The translations under genes were made by a program, and so were the position numbers. A stretch of 64,000 nt of DNA, taken from Roseiarcus sp963787135 (lineage in GTDB: Bacteria > Pseudomonadota > Alphaproteobacteria > Rhizobiales > Beijerinckiaceae). Position 1 is the first letter of the stretch, and each line of letters begins with the position of its first letter. The DNA lies in NCBI GenBank assembly GCA_963787135.1, contig CAWBBW010000042.1:1-64000 (forward strand), given 5' to 3'. Positions 37,930 through 48,382 of this stretch are shown here, one piece after another. The notes under the pieces were generated by a model. That model saw only the letters and a program-made list of their open reading frames with translations. It made no database searches and was not told where the DNA came from.

Positions 37930-38286
37930 GCGCCTTCCCAGTGGACCTTCACTTGTCCATCTGGCTCTGCGTGAAGCCAACCTTGACGGCAGAACTTTGA
38001 GCGATCGCCTCGCGCTCCGCCATTTGCCGGGCGATGAAAGTCGCGGACAACGCCGCTTCACCGTGCAGGCGCGTGCCTGTCTCAGGCAATGGCCAGGCCG
38101 ACGCCGCGAGTCGCGCGAACCCGCAGGCCCGCGTCATCGCGCCCAGTCACCCTCTCGGTTCGTCGGGCCCACGCGTTGTGGTTGCGGGCAAGCGCCATCG
38201 ACGGGAGTGGAAACGCGCATTCTCTGGCGACGCCTTGCGTCGGCGCCGGTTGTGGCGTGGCTTAGTCGGTCCGAGGGTTTGAACTG
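37930..38286. other. 357-bp intergenic region after kynA
   Basis: No recognised gene. A minus-strand frame of 62 codons (37949-38137) has no family features. GC content and codon pattern look like the surroundings, so it may hold decayed coding sequence. No clear terminator hairpin was found. Confidence 0.4.
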
Positions 38287-39117
38287 ATGAACAGCACGCC
38301 GATCATCGACTGGGACGACGCCTACGCCAACGCGGCGCATATTCCCGGCGGGAGCGACTATCCTCGGAAATGGCGGGTGCAGGCTGCGAATTTTCGCGAC
38401 GAAATGCTGCAAGTCAGTCGGCTACGGCCGGATATCGGGTACGGCCCGAATGAGCGCGACCGATACGATCTGTTTCTGCCCGTCGGGCCATCGCGTGGCC
38501 TCGTTGCATTCGTTCATGGCGGCTTCTGGATGCAGTTCGACAAGTCTTTCTGGTCGCACCTCGCCAGGGGGCCGCTCGAACATGGCTTCTCCGTCGTCAT
38601 ACCATCATACGAACTCTGCCCCCACGCGCGCATTTCCGAAATCACGCGGCAGATTTCCCGGGTAATCGCCGCTGCAGTCAACGAGGCGTACGGCCCGATC
38701 TATCTTGCAGGACATTCCGCGGGAGGCCATCTCGTGACGCAGATGGTTGCGTCGCCCTCGCCGCTTGCGCTCACGCTGCGGACGCGGATCAGGAAAGTCA
38801 TTTCGATCTCCGGCTTGCACGACCTCCGGCCGCTGCTGAAGACAGCGATGAACGTCACGCTTTGTCTGGACGCCAGCGAAGCGTTCGCGCAAAGCCCTGC
38901 TTTGCACGAACCTCTGCCAGACATTGACCTGACGTGCTGGGTCGGCGCCGCCGAGCGCCCTGAATTCATCCGCCAGAGCGCGCTTCTCGCCAATATCTGG
39001 ACGGGGCTTGGCGCCAGAGTTGGTCTGGTCGAAGAGCCAGCGAAGCATCATTTCAATGTTATCGAGGGCCTGTGCGCCCCAGACCATCCAATGACGAGAA
39101 CCCTTCTGGCATTATGA
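38287..39117 (+). CDS. alpha/beta-hydrolase arylformamidase (kynurenine formamidase)
   Basis: Hydrolase of 276 residues. It has the oxyanion motif FVHGGFWMQF (HGGxW, about 76-81), the nucleophile in AGHSAGGHL (Ser144), an acidic region VGAAERPEFI and the catalytic histidine in KHHFNVIEG near the C-terminus. HGGxW hydrolases of this type include eukaryotic and bacterial arylformamidases that convert N-formylkynurenine to kynurenine. Its place 360 bases after kynA supplies the missing step between kynA and kynU. The start ATG at 38287 directly follows a TGA in another frame and has no strong ribosome site. Confidence 0.82.
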   Translation: MNSTPIIDWDDAYANAAHIPGGSDYPRKWRVQAANFRDEMLQVSRLRPDIGYGPNERDRYDLFLPVGPSRGLVAFVHGGFWMQFDKSFWSHLARGPLEHGFSVVIPSYELCPHARISEITRQISRVIAAAVNEAYGPIYLAGHSAGGHLVTQMVASPSPLALTLRTRIRKVISISGLHDLRPLLKTAMNVTLCLDASEAFAQSPALHEPLPDIDLTCWVGAAERPEFIRQSALLANIWTGLGARVGLVEEPAKHHFNVIEGLCAPDHPMTRTLLAL

Positions 39118-39232
39118 CCCAGCGCTTCGCGAGCCCTTTCAGGCGCTGTTGACTATGCTGTACCGCTCGATGGACCGCCTGTGTCGTTGTGGCGCTCCCG
39201 CGTAGAACCCGTCCCATCGCGCATCCTTCGAA

Positions 39233-39448
39233 TCATAAGAGCAGCGTATAGACCCCTGCGAGGGCGGCCTTCAATGTTGCCGGTTTGGTGTAGTCGGCCT
39301 CGCGGACGGCTATGCCGAGCCCAGAGGCTTTCGCGGGCGAGCGGACGAGAGCGATGATTGCGCCGCCGGTCTTGCCTTTCAGTTTTTCGACACCGAGCCG
39401 GCCGAGATGGCCGGTGGCTGCGGTGACGCCGATGGTCATTGGCTTCAT
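39233..39448 (-). pseudogene. NmrA/quinone-oxidoreductase-2-like protein, truncated
   Basis: An excellent AAAGGAGGAGC ribosome site precedes the ATG. The 71 codons encode the first Rossmann part of an atypical SDR: MTIGVTAATGHLGRLGVEKL, IIALVRSPAKA, then READYTKPATLKAALAGVYT, and stop. Family members have about 280 residues. Downstream sequence shows no continuation in any frame, so this is a deletion remnant rather than a frameshift. It is divergent from nothing obvious and follows the OYE-family gene on the same strand. Confidence 0.72.
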
Positions 39449-39498
39449 GCTCCTCCTTTGGACGGAGAGTGCGCCACGCTTATGCCGGCGTGTTGGCG

Positions 39499-40602
39499 TC
39501 AGTCGAGCTCGTGCGCCGGCGTGCGCTCCGGAGCCCCCGCGGGCGCCGCGCGCAGATACTGCGCCGGCCAGGGCATGGGATATCCGAGATCCTGCGCTGC
39601 GCGCAGCGGCCAATAGGGGTCTCGCAGCAGCTCGCGCGCAAGCAGCACCAGATCGGCCTGCCCCGTGCGGATGATCTGATCGGCCTGGGCGGGCGAGGTG
39701 ATCATGCCGACCGCCGCAGTCGCTATGTCCGCTTCACGCCTGATCCTTTGGGCGAACGGGACCTGGTACCCCGGTCCGACGGGGATCTCCGCCTTTTCGA
39801 CATTGCCGCCCGACGAGCAGTCGATCAGGTCGACGCCGATGGTCTTCAGCCGGCGCGCGAGCTCAACCGACTGGTCGACGTCCCAGCCTCCCTCGGTCCA
39901 ATCGGTCGCCGAGATTCGCACGAACAGCAGCGACGGCTCAGGAAGGGCCCGACGCACCGCGGCTGCGCACTCGCGAAGAAAGCGTGTGCGATTGTCGAAC
40001 GAGCCGCCGTAATCGTCGGCGCGGCGATTGCTCAGCGGCGAGAGAAACTCGTGCAGCAGGTACCCGTGCGCCGCATGGATCTCGACCGCCCGAAAGCCGG
40101 CGGCATGGGCGCGCGCCGCTGCGGTCGCGAAAGCCTGTTGCAGCGCCTTGATCCTTTCTGCGCTCAGTTCCTCCGGCGTCGCGTAGCTGTCGCTGAACGC
40201 AATCGCGCTCGGTCCCACTGGACGCCATCCGCCGAGCGCCTCCGGCACGGCGCCGCGCCCGGACCACGGCCGATACGTGCTGCCCTTCCGCCCGGCGTGG
40301 GCGAGCTGAACCCCGGCAACCGCGCCCTGTGCGTCGATGAAGCGGGCGATCCGCGCCAGAGGCTCGAAGTGCTTCTCGCTCCAGACACCAAGATCCTGAG
40401 GCGAAATCCGCCCCTCCGGCGACACCGCCGCGGCTTCCGTGAACACGATCCCCGCGCCGCCGACCGCGCGCGCGGTCAAATGGGCGAAATGCCAATCGTT
40501 GGCGAAGCCGTCAACCGAGGAATACTGGCACATCGGCGAGACGCCGATACGATTGGCGAGCGCGATGTCGCGCAACCGGAATTCGCTCAACAGGTGCGGC
40601 AT
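39499..40602 (-). CDS. NADPH dehydrogenase-like Old Yellow Enzyme (YqjM type)
   Basis: FMN enoate reductase of 367 residues from the ATG at 40602 (an in-frame ATG 12 codons earlier is less likely). Motifs are NRIGVSPMCQYSSVDG with the redox-tuning cysteine of the YqjM class, HFAHLTARAVGGAG, EIHAAHGYLLHEFLSPLSN, DDYGGSFDNR and the C-terminal LLARELLRDPYWP. It is the third OYE-type unit within 12 kb and closely resembles the C-terminal domain of the monooxygenase/reductase at 28942. A general ene-reductase or detoxifying role is possible. Confidence 0.9.
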   Translation of the reverse strand: MPHLLSEFRLRDIALANRIGVSPMCQYSSVDGFANDWHFAHLTARAVGGAGIVFTEAAAVSPEGRISPQDLGVWSEKHFEPLARIARFIDAQGAVAGVQLAHAGRKGSTYRPWSGRGAVPEALGGWRPVGPSAIAFSDSYATPEELSAERIKALQQAFATAAARAHAAGFRAVEIHAAHGYLLHEFLSPLSNRRADDYGGSFDNRTRFLRECAAAVRRALPEPSLLFVRISATDWTEGGWDVDQSVELARRLKTIGVDLIDCSSGGNVEKAEIPVGPGYQVPFAQRIRREADIATAAVGMITSPAQADQIIRTGQADLVLLARELLRDPYWPLRAAQDLGYPMPWPAQYLRAAPAGAPERTPAHELD

Positions 40603-40742
40603 GGACAGCCAATCGTGGGATGGAGTTCTTCGGTCCAATTGTGCTCACGCCTTGGCCCAACCTGCAAGCGGGTGAAGCGTAGAGGGCGCCTTGCGCACGC
40701 CGGTTGGTCGCCTATTCTCTCCCCAAATTCGAGGATGCGTCC

Positions 40743-41567
40743 ATGACGATTCACGACCAGCCGGCTGTCGTCCTCAACGACGGCCAGTCCATGCCGCAAT
40801 TCGGACTTGGCGTCTTTCAGACGCCACCGGAGATCACCGCGGACATCGTCAGAAAGGCTGTCGATGTCGGCTATCGCGCGGTCGACACCGCGGCGGCCTA
40901 TCGCAACGAGGAGGGCGTCGGCGAGGCGCTAGCCGGGCACGACGACATTTTCGTCACCACCAAACTCTGGAACGCGGACCACGGCTTCGACGAAGCGCTG
41001 CGTGCTTTCGAAGAGAGCGCGAGAAAATTGCGTCGGCGCACGCTCGACCTCTACCTCATCCATTGGCCGCGGCCGCGACTGAACCGCTACGCGGACAGCT
41101 GGAAGGCGCTCATCCGTCTCAAGAGCGAGGGCCGGAGCCGCTCGATCGGCGTATCGAATTTCAATCGCGATCATCTCGAACGCATCATGGGAGAGACCGG
41201 GGTCACGCCCGCGGTCAATCAGATCGAACTTCATCCCCGGTTTCAGCAGCGGGCGCTACGCGCGTTTCACGACCAGCATGGAATCAAAACAGAATCCTGG
41301 AGCCCGCTCGGTCGCGGGTCCTTGCTGGGCGATCCAACCATTGCCGGCATCGCGGCGAAACATAGCAAGACGCCGGCGCAGGTCGTGATCCGCTGGCATC
41401 TCGAAGGCGGCCTGATCGTCATTCCCAAAACGGTGAAGCTCGAACGCCTGCGAGAGAACATCGGCGCGCTCGGCTTCCGACTCGATGACGACGATATGCG
41501 ACGCATCGACGCGCTCGACTCGCCCGATGGGCGGATCGGACCCGATCCTGCGACTGCGACCTTCTGA
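40743..41567 (+). CDS. aldo/keto reductase
   Basis: NADPH-dependent aldo/keto reductase of 274 residues. The catalytic residues are seen as DTAAAYRNEEGVG (Asp, Tyr), FVTTKLW (Lys) and LYLIHWPRP (His), and the cofactor site as VIPKTVKLERLREN. The length and motifs suggest the 2,5-diketo-gluconate reductase type. The ATG at 40743 is favoured by GAGGATG upstream. It is divergent from the OYE-family gene. Substrate unknown. Confidence 0.92.
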   Translation: MTIHDQPAVVLNDGQSMPQFGLGVFQTPPEITADIVRKAVDVGYRAVDTAAAYRNEEGVGEALAGHDDIFVTTKLWNADHGFDEALRAFEESARKLRRRTLDLYLIHWPRPRLNRYADSWKALIRLKSEGRSRSIGVSNFNRDHLERIMGETGVTPAVNQIELHPRFQQRALRAFHDQHGIKTESWSPLGRGSLLGDPTIAGIAAKHSKTPAQVVIRWHLEGGLIVIPKTVKLERLRENIGALGFRLDDDDMRRIDALDSPDGRIGPDPATATF

Positions 41568-41970
41568 TCGTGGCCCTAGTCCAGGCCCGGTTGCGTAGGC
41601 TGGGGCTCGGTCGGGCCGCGAGTTATGCGACTTGCGCATGGGTCCACCGAGGACCCGCCGCGCATTTTATCCCTGTTAAAAGAGAAAAAACAGGAAGGGT
41701 TAGGCGACGCCGACCAACTCGGCGTGAAAAGACCTTTATTATCCGCCGCTTGCGAGAAGACCTCATGCGTCACAAAAGCCATTAACAGGGCGATAACAGA
41801 CCCATAACAGGACGATAATTCGCACTTATCAGGGCGATAACAGGAACGGGAAAGTGAGGACCGGCGGCCGCGAAAAAACGCAAACGAGGCTCGCTGCTAT
41901 GCGAGCTTTGCATGAGGAGGGCTAGCTGGCGGCCAAGACCGGACCTCGTGTTCGTCGATCGCTTAAGGCT
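41568..41970. other. intergenic region with iteron-like repeats
   Basis: About 400 bases without an assigned gene. The right part holds three 22-bp-spaced repeats. An oppositely oriented related motif (TTATCCCTGTTA) is at 41668-41679. A minus-strand frame of 68 codons (41576-41782) starts just beside the repeats and is unassigned. Confidence 0.5.
41784..41844 (+). repeat. iteron-like direct repeats, 22-bp period
   Basis: AACAGGGCGATAA begins at 41784, AACAGGACGATAA at 41806 and ATCAGGGCGATAA at 41828, an exact 22-base spacing. Each is AT-rich on its right side. The period of two helical turns resembles protein-binding iterons. No replication initiator gene is within the window. Confidence 0.7.
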
Positions 41971-42162
41971 CTAATTCAACAGGGCCTCTCGCTCCTTCAG
42001 AAGCTCGGCCAAAAGACCCTCCTGCTCGGCGATTCGGTCAGATGTTCTCGCTTCGTCCGAGGCGCCGGAATAGGCAGCGGCTTGTTCGGTCAATTCGCGG
42101 ATATTGTCGCGAACAGCGGCGATGCGGGCTTCGAGATCAACCAGATTTTCGGTCTCAGCCAT
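41971..42162 (-). CDS. small conserved coiled-coil protein
   Basis: A 63-residue acidic protein from the ATG at 42162, which has GAGGAAGGAC upstream. It reads as one long amphipathic helix: NLVDLEARIAAVRDNIRELT, then a short break at YSGASDEARTS, then a second helix AEQEGLLAELLKEREALLN. The break probably makes a helical hairpin. Similar short proteins occur in Hyphomicrobiales, from memory. The function is unknown. It lies 35 bases after the gnd stop on the same strand and is probably co-transcribed. Confidence 0.72.
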   Translation of the reverse strand: MAETENLVDLEARIAAVRDNIRELTEQAAAYSGASDEARTSDRIAEQEGLLAELLKEREALLN

Positions 42163-42197
42163 CGTTTGTCCTTCCTCATCGATGGAAGCAGCGCGCG

Positions 42198-43628
42198 TCA
42201 GACGCCGACCTCTTCGCCGTCCTGCGCCCAACGCGTGTGAAAGCTGCCGGGTTTGTCGAGCCGGCGGTAGGTGTGCGCGCCGAAATAGTCGCGCAGTCCC
42301 TGCAACAGATTCGCCGGGCCGCGCTCACGCCTCAGGCCGTCAAAATAAGCGAGCGATGAGGAGAAGGCCGGCGTCGGCACGCCCTGTTCGATTCCAAGCG
42401 CGACGACACGGCGCCACGCAGGCTCCGCCTGCAGGACGGCGTCGCGAAAGTAACTCTGCAGCACCAGATTCTCGATTTTTTCGCCTGCGTCATAGGCTTC
42501 GCGAATGCGCCTGAGGAAGCGGGCGCGAATGATGCAACCGCCCCGCCAGAGCGAGGCGATCCGGCCGAGCTTCAGATTCCAGCCGAATTGTTGGGACGCG
42601 GCTTCGAGCTGCTCGAACCCCTGGGCATAGGCTATGATTTTCGAGGCGTAGAGCGCGTCGCGGATCGCGTCGATGTCCGGCTTGCCGGCTTGGCGCGGGC
42701 TCACGGCCGGTCCCGTAAGCAGTTTGCTTGCGGTGATCCTCAGCGTCCGGTGACCCGACAATGAGCGAGCGTAAACGGCTTCGGTGATCGAGGTCAGCGG
42801 CACGCCGAGATCGAGCGCCGACTGCGCGGTCCAACGTCCCGTTCCCTTCTGCTCGGCTTCATCGAGAATTGCGTCGACCAGCGGCTTGCCCGTCGAGTCG
42901 CGCTTGTGCAGCACGGCAGCCGTGATCTCGATGAGGTAGGAGTCGAGCTCACCCTTGTTCCATTCCTCGAAAATCCCGGCGATGGCGTCTGCGTCGAGCC
43001 CGTAGGCGGATTTGAAGAGATCGTATGCTTCGGCGATAAGCTGCATGTCGGCGTATTCAATGCCGTTGTGCACCATCTTGACGTAATGGCCGGCGCCCTC
43101 CGGTCCGATGTAAGCGCAGCAGGGCTCGCCATCGACGTGAGCCGCCATTTTCGTGACGATCGGTTCGACGCGTTTGTAAGCCAATTCGTCGCCGCCCGGC
43201 ATCATGCTCGGCCCGAGCAGCGCCCCTTCTTCGCCGCCGGACACGCCCATGCCGACAAAGCGAATATGTCTGTCCCGCAGGTATTTCGAGCGCCGGTTGG
43301 TGTCGGTGAAGAGCGAGTTGCCGCCGTCGATGATGATGTCTTCCGCCTCGAGATGAGGCAGCAACTCCTCAATGACGTCGTCGACCGGCTTGCCGGCCTG
43401 GACCATGATCAGGATGGCTCGCGGCTTGGCGAGCGCCGCGGCGAATTCGCCGACGCTCTTCGTGGCGACAAAGCGCCCTTCGGCCCCGTGCTCCGCGACA
43501 AGCTCCTCCGTGCGTGCGACGTGGCGATTGAAAAGCGCGACGCCAAAGCCATTTCGAGCCGCATTGCGCGCGAGATTGCCGCCCATTGTCGAGAGGCCGA
43601 AAACGCCAAGATCGGCGAGCTGGGTCAT
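42198..43628 (-). CDS. gnd: 6-phosphogluconate dehydrogenase, decarboxylating
   Basis: Pentose-phosphate pathway enzyme converting 6-phosphogluconate to ribulose 5-phosphate with reduction of NADP; 476 residues, the long enteric-type form. The N-terminal dinucleotide site is DLGVFGLSTMGGNLARN, the substrate site has VSGGEEGALLGPSMMPGG, and the catalytic Lys region is GAGHYVKMVHNGIEYADMQ. The C-terminal tail ends with FHTRWAQDGEEVGV as usual. A small coiled-coil gene follows. No frameshift. Confidence 0.96.
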   Translation of the reverse strand: MTQLADLGVFGLSTMGGNLARNAARNGFGVALFNRHVARTEELVAEHGAEGRFVATKSVGEFAAALAKPRAILIMVQAGKPVDDVIEELLPHLEAEDIIIDGGNSLFTDTNRRSKYLRDRHIRFVGMGVSGGEEGALLGPSMMPGGDELAYKRVEPIVTKMAAHVDGEPCCAYIGPEGAGHYVKMVHNGIEYADMQLIAEAYDLFKSAYGLDADAIAGIFEEWNKGELDSYLIEITAAVLHKRDSTGKPLVDAILDEAEQKGTGRWTAQSALDLGVPLTSITEAVYARSLSGHRTLRITASKLLTGPAVSPRQAGKPDIDAIRDALYASKIIAYAQGFEQLEAASQQFGWNLKLGRIASLWRGGCIIRARFLRRIREAYDAGEKIENLVLQSYFRDAVLQAEPAWRRVVALGIEQGVPTPAFSSSLAYFDGLRRERGPANLLQGLRDYFGAHTYRRLDKPGSFHTRWAQDGEEVGV

Positions 43629-43706
43629 GAGCGCTCTCCTGTTACGCGCGTTTGGCTCCTACTGAGCCGGCGCTGATCAATTCGAATCATCCGCAACGAC
43701 CGCCTG

Positions 43707-46700
43707 TCAGGCGAGTTCGGCAAGCAATCCTCGCGCGGACGATCGCACAAGCCGCTTTTCAGCCTCCCATTGGTCGCCGTCGCCGCAATCCGTGAGAAAT
43801 TGCGTCTTGCCGCCTGAAAGCGCCGCGACCGGCAGGCCGTCGCGAAAGATGAGGCGATTGGCGGCGAGCGCCGCGAGCCTGGGGCCCGGCGTCAGGACGC
43901 CGACGAGATTGAGGGGATCCGCGCCGGAGAGCGACACCCATTGGCCCGAAGCCGGACGCCGGCGAATCTCCCGCATAAGGCCAACCGCTTCCGGCAAGGC
44001 ATATTGCTCGCCGGAGAAGCCGGCGACGAAGCGACCGCCGCGAATCTCGCCGCGCGCCTCCAGCCGCCGGTAGACGCGCAAGAGATCGCGCCATGGCGGC
44101 AGCCATCCGGCCTCCCGCGCCAAGAGACGCCAGAACACGACGCCGTAGCGCCGCAGGAGGGTCAGCGCCGCATGCTCGACCGCCTCGTCCGCCGGTCCTG
44201 CGACGCCGCTTTGGTCTGCCCGCCGAACGATCGCCCAGCGGCCGCCGCTCTCGATGGCGAAAGGCAGCACCCGGCCCCGCCGTTTCGCGCCGGCAAGAGG
44301 CTTTCGCTTGCCCGACGGCGCCAGCAGGCCGCGCAGTCCAGCGAAGCTGTCGGAGGTCACGAGCCCGAGCGCCACCAGTTCGGCGAGCGCTACCTCGACC
44401 TCTGACCGCAACAGGCGGGCGGCCACGACAAGTTCGTCGAAGAACAAGGCGCCCTGCGCGAGGAGGCAATCGAGCACGACCTGGGCCCGCGGGCTTGGAC
44501 CCGCAGCGCCATTTGCGGGCGCGAGCGACATCCACAGCCCGGCGTGCCTCCGCTCCAGCAGGGCGATGGGAGTAGCGCCCACCGCCGACACGGGGGACGC
44601 GCGATCGGCCGCGCCGGCCGGCGGCGTAAGGCGCGCCCAGACGGACCGCCCGGCGAGACACTGAGCGTCGAGCCACGAAGGCTCGTAGTCCTTGAGGCGG
44701 GCAGGCAGGATCTCGGTTTCCCACGCCCGCGCGGGCGCCTCGAACCCTTCCATCTGAGCCAGAACGACAGGGAGCGCCTCCGGCCCCTCCAGACGCGTCT
44801 CTTCGTCAACATGCTGCCAGGCGAACAGGAAGCGGAGAAAATCGCGCGCGGCGACGGGGTCGATCTCAGAGCGCAGGCGCCGGATCGTGTAACGGTGGAT
44901 GCGCGCCAGCAGGCGACGGTCGCACCATTGCTCGTCATTGGCGCCCGGAATGAAGCGCCCTCGCAGGATTGCGCCTTCCGCCTCCAACGCCGCCAGCGCG
45001 CTGGTCGCAGCCGCCGGCTCGAGCCCGAGCGGCGCGGTCAGCGCAGTCTGGGTGACCGGCCCCAATCCCTCCAGCCGGCCGCGCAGGATTTCGACCAGCG
45101 CCTGCTCCTCCGCCCACTGCGTCCGGGCCTGATCGGCCGGGGGCGCGATCTCCGGCTGAAGCTTCGCTTTCGGCCAAAGGGCCCGGAATTGAGTCAACCG
45201 TTCCGCCGGAATCCAGAGCGTCGACTGACCCGTCTTCAGCAACGCGACGCGTTTCTCGCCCGCGAGCGCCGCGAGCCAACCGCTCCAGGCGGGCATGGTC
45301 CGCGTCTCTTCCTCGGTCAGTGAGCCGAGCCACAGAAGGGCGTCATGCAGCTCTTCGGCATTCTCCGGATCGGGCCAGGCCTCGGAGCGCACCCTTTCGA
45401 TCGCTTCCGGATCCAACCGGCCAAGCTCGGAAGCGCTCTGCGGATCCTGCCAGCGCCGGGCCATCACGGCCTGGGTCCGCCGTTCCTCCAGCGGCGCGTC
45501 GTCGAGGTAGGCGTAGGGCCTCGCCGACAGCGCCTCAAGCGCAAGCGGCGAGGGCTGCGTCAGGTCGCAGGAAACAATGCGGATATCGCCGGCTTCGAGC
45601 CGCGCCAGCAGCCGCTCCAGCCCTTCGATATCCATCGCCTCATGCAGGCAGTCGGAGATCGCCTGATTGGTCAGGGGATGGTCGGGAACCTCCCGCTCGC
45701 CGGCGAGATTTTCCGCGCAGGCGATCTGATCGGGGAAGACTGCCGCGATCAGATCCTCCGCCTGCATGCGCAGGAATTGCGGCGGGACCTTCTTGCCGCT
45801 GCGAAACCGGGGCAAGGCGAGCGACACGCCCGCGACCCAGCGCCAGCGCGTGGTGAACATCGGCGCATCGAGCATCGCCTGGATCAAGACCGGCCGTACG
45901 CTCGACGAGTGGAGGTAGCGGGCGACGTCGCCAAGCTCGAAGCTGTGCGCTGTGGTCAGCGACAGGACGATGTTATCCTCCGTCGCCGCAGCCTGAAGCT
46001 CGAAGTTGAACTTGCGGCAAAAGCGCTTGCGCAACGCCAGGCCCCAGGCCCGATTGATGCGGCTGCCGAAGGGCGAATGGATCGACGAGTTGCATGCCGC
46101 CCGCCTCGTCGAAGAAGCGCTCGAGCACGATTGTCTCCTGCGTCGGCAGGCAGCCGAGCGCCGCAGCGGCGGCGCCAAGATATTCGACGAGCTGCCGGGC
46201 GCCGGGCGCGCCGACGCCAATCTCTTCGGCCAGCCAGCGGCGCGCGGCCTCTCCCGATTGATCGCGGCCCAGACTTGCGGCGAGATCGGCGCGCAGGCGC
46301 GAAACCGAGACCGAGAGCTCGTCGGTGCGACCAGGCGCTTCCCCCAACCAAAAGGGAATAGTCGGCGGCTGGCCATGCGCGTCCTCGACCCGGACGGTTC
46401 CGCGCTCGACCCGCTGGATACGATAAGAGGCATTGCCGAGCTGAAACACATCGCCCTGCATGCTCTCGACTGCGAAATCCTCATTGACCGTGCCGATGAC
46501 ATGGTTCTCCGGCTCCAACACAACCTGGTAGTCGGCGGTGTCGGGAATAGTGCCGCCCGAGGTCAGCGCAGTCGTGCGCGCGCCGCGACGGCCGCGCAAC
46601 ATTCCATTGACGGCGTCGCGATGAATGAGCGCGGCGCGACGACCACGGCGCGTGGCGAAGCCTTCGGCCAGCATGCGCACGACCCCGTCGAAATCCTCCC

Positions 46701-48144
46701 GCGTCAGTTTGCGGAAGGGCCACGCGCGTCGCAGGCGATCGCAAAGCGCGGCTTCCAGCCAATCCTGCGCAGCGACTTCCGCGACAATCTGCTGGGCGAG
46801 CACGTCGAGCGGCCGGTCGGGGATCGCAAGCCGGTCGAGCTCGCCGCGACGGACGCTGTCGAGCAGAGCGGCGCACTCGACCAGATCGTCGCGCGAGAGC
46901 GGAAAGATCCGCCCCTTGGGGGTGCCGCCGATGGCGTGGCCGGAACGGCCCACACGCTGCAAGAAGGCTGCGATCGAACGGGGCGAACCGAGCTGGCAGA
47001 CGAGGTCGACGTCGCCGATATCGATCCCGAGTTCGAGCGAGGCGGTCGCGACCAGGGCCTTGAGCTCGCCGCGCTTCAGGCGCTGCTCGGCCAGGAGCCG
47101 TTTTTCCTTGGCCATGCTGCCGTGATGCGCGGTGACCGCGCTCTCGCCGAGACGCTCCGACAGCTCTCGGGCGATGCGCTCCGCCATGCGTCGCGTGTTG
47201 ACGAACACCAGGGTCGTCCGGTGTTCTTCGATCAGCCGCGCCAGGCGCTCATAAACCTGGGTCCACACTTCGCCCGACATCACCGCCTCGAGCGGCGAAT
47301 CGGGCATTTCAAGGCCGAGGTCGCGCGGCCGATGATGCCCGGTATCGATGATCGTGGCCTCATTGGCCGGCAGGCCGTCTGAAGCGGCCCCGACCAGAAA
47401 ATGCGCGACCGCGCTGACCGGATTTTGGGTGGCCGAGAGGCCAATGCGCAGCAACTGGTCGCCGCAGAGGGCGGCGAGCCGCTCAAGAGACAGGGTCAAA
47501 TGCGCGCCGCGCTTGTTCGGGGCGATGGCGTGGATTTCGTCGACGATCACGGTGCGGGCAGTCGCGAGCATCTTGCGCCCGGACTCCGAGCCGAGCAGGA
47601 CGTAAAGCGATTCCGGCGTCGTTACCAGGATGTGGGGCGGCCGCCGGCGCATCCGCTCACGCTCGGACGTCGGCGTGTCGCCGGTACGCACCCACGTGCG
47701 GATCTCGACGTCAGCGAGCCCCCTCCGAACGAGTTGCTCCCGGATGCCGGCCAGCGGCGCCTCCAGGTTGCGGTGAATATCGTTCGAGAGCGCCTTCAGC
47801 GGCGAGACATAGACAACGTGGGTCGCGTCGGTCAGATCCCCTTCGAGGCCCTGCCGGACCAGATCATCGATGGCCGCAAGAAACGCCGCGAGCGTCTTGC
47901 CCGAGCCGGTCGGGGCGGCGACCAGGGTGTGCCGGCGCGCCTTGATCGCAGACCAGGCTTCGAGCTGCGCAGGGGTGGGCGCGGCGAAACTCTCGGCGAA
48001 CCACGCGGCGACCGCGGGGTGGAAGAGTGCTCCGGCGCCTGCATTGGGCCCGGAGGCTGTGGCGGGCGCGGCGACGCCTTGCCGCCGGCGCGAGCCGCCG
48101 GCGGTTGGCGCATCCAAAGTCAAAGTCGCCGCGGAGTCTCGCAA
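43707..48144 (-). pseudogene. lhr: Lhr-family ATP-dependent DNA helicase, one +1 frameshift
   Basis: A large helicase with a single frame break. The N-terminal part has Walker A APTGSGKTLAAFLA, Walker B VIVDEIHAIAP, LSATQNP, VFVNTRRMAERIAREL and QRVGRSGHAIGG, then a winged-helix region. At about 46083 one extra base follows CTCGTC; removing it joins GGMQLV to IHSPFGSRINRAWGLALRKR and the C-terminal Lhr domain continues to the end at 43707. Repaired, the protein has about 1478 residues, close to the Lhr-Core plus C-terminal extension. The long residues on both sides are well conserved, so this is recent loss or sequence error. Lhr is linked to mutagen-induced DNA repair. Confidence 0.88.
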
Positions 48145-48301
48145 ATTGCTCTCTTGGTTGTGTTATCCCTAAACCAGATGATCCGGCAGGCATCGCATAT
48201 GGTGTCGGACGGCGATTTGGTGAAGCGGTGAACGAATGCTCGTCTCAAAATCGACCGGGATTCCGGGGGGCACCTTGTCAAGTATGCCGCTGTTTCGGCG
48301 C

Positions 48302-48320
48302 AACCGCCACAGGCGGTTTT
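48302..48320 (+). terminator. intrinsic-terminator-like hairpin, plus-strand orientation
   Basis: AACCGCC (48302-48308) pairs with GGCGGTT (48312-48318) around ACA and runs into a T-stretch (48317-48320). The T-run is on the plus strand, yet both flanking genes are on the minus strand. Confidence 0.5.
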
Positions 48321-48357
48321 AGCGTTGCGATATGCTCAATTCATTCCTGGACTAAAC

Positions 48358-48369
48358 GCCCCGCGGGGC
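48358..48369. terminator. second GC-rich hairpin with T-run
   Basis: GCCCCGCGGGGC is a perfect palindrome followed on the plus strand by TTTTC and preceded by AAAC, so read leftward it is followed by GTTT. It lies 14 bases beyond the BKACE stop and could end the leftward BKACE transcript, or act rightward with the hairpin at 48302. Confidence 0.5.
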
Positions 48370-48382
48370 TTTTCTAGGTTGA

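Noticed and set aside
37949..38137. 62-codon minus-strand gene after kynA
   Set aside because: No recognisable features or good ribosome site; left as unassigned intergenic sequence.
39120..39240. Frameshift continuation of the NmrA-like fragment
   Set aside because: None of the reading frames after the stop shows the expected quinone-oxidoreductase residues, so it is a truncation.
46006..47382. 458-codon plus-strand frame opposite lhr
   Set aside because: Shadow of the well-conserved helicase on the other strand; high GC with third-position bias produces long antisense frames. No family features.
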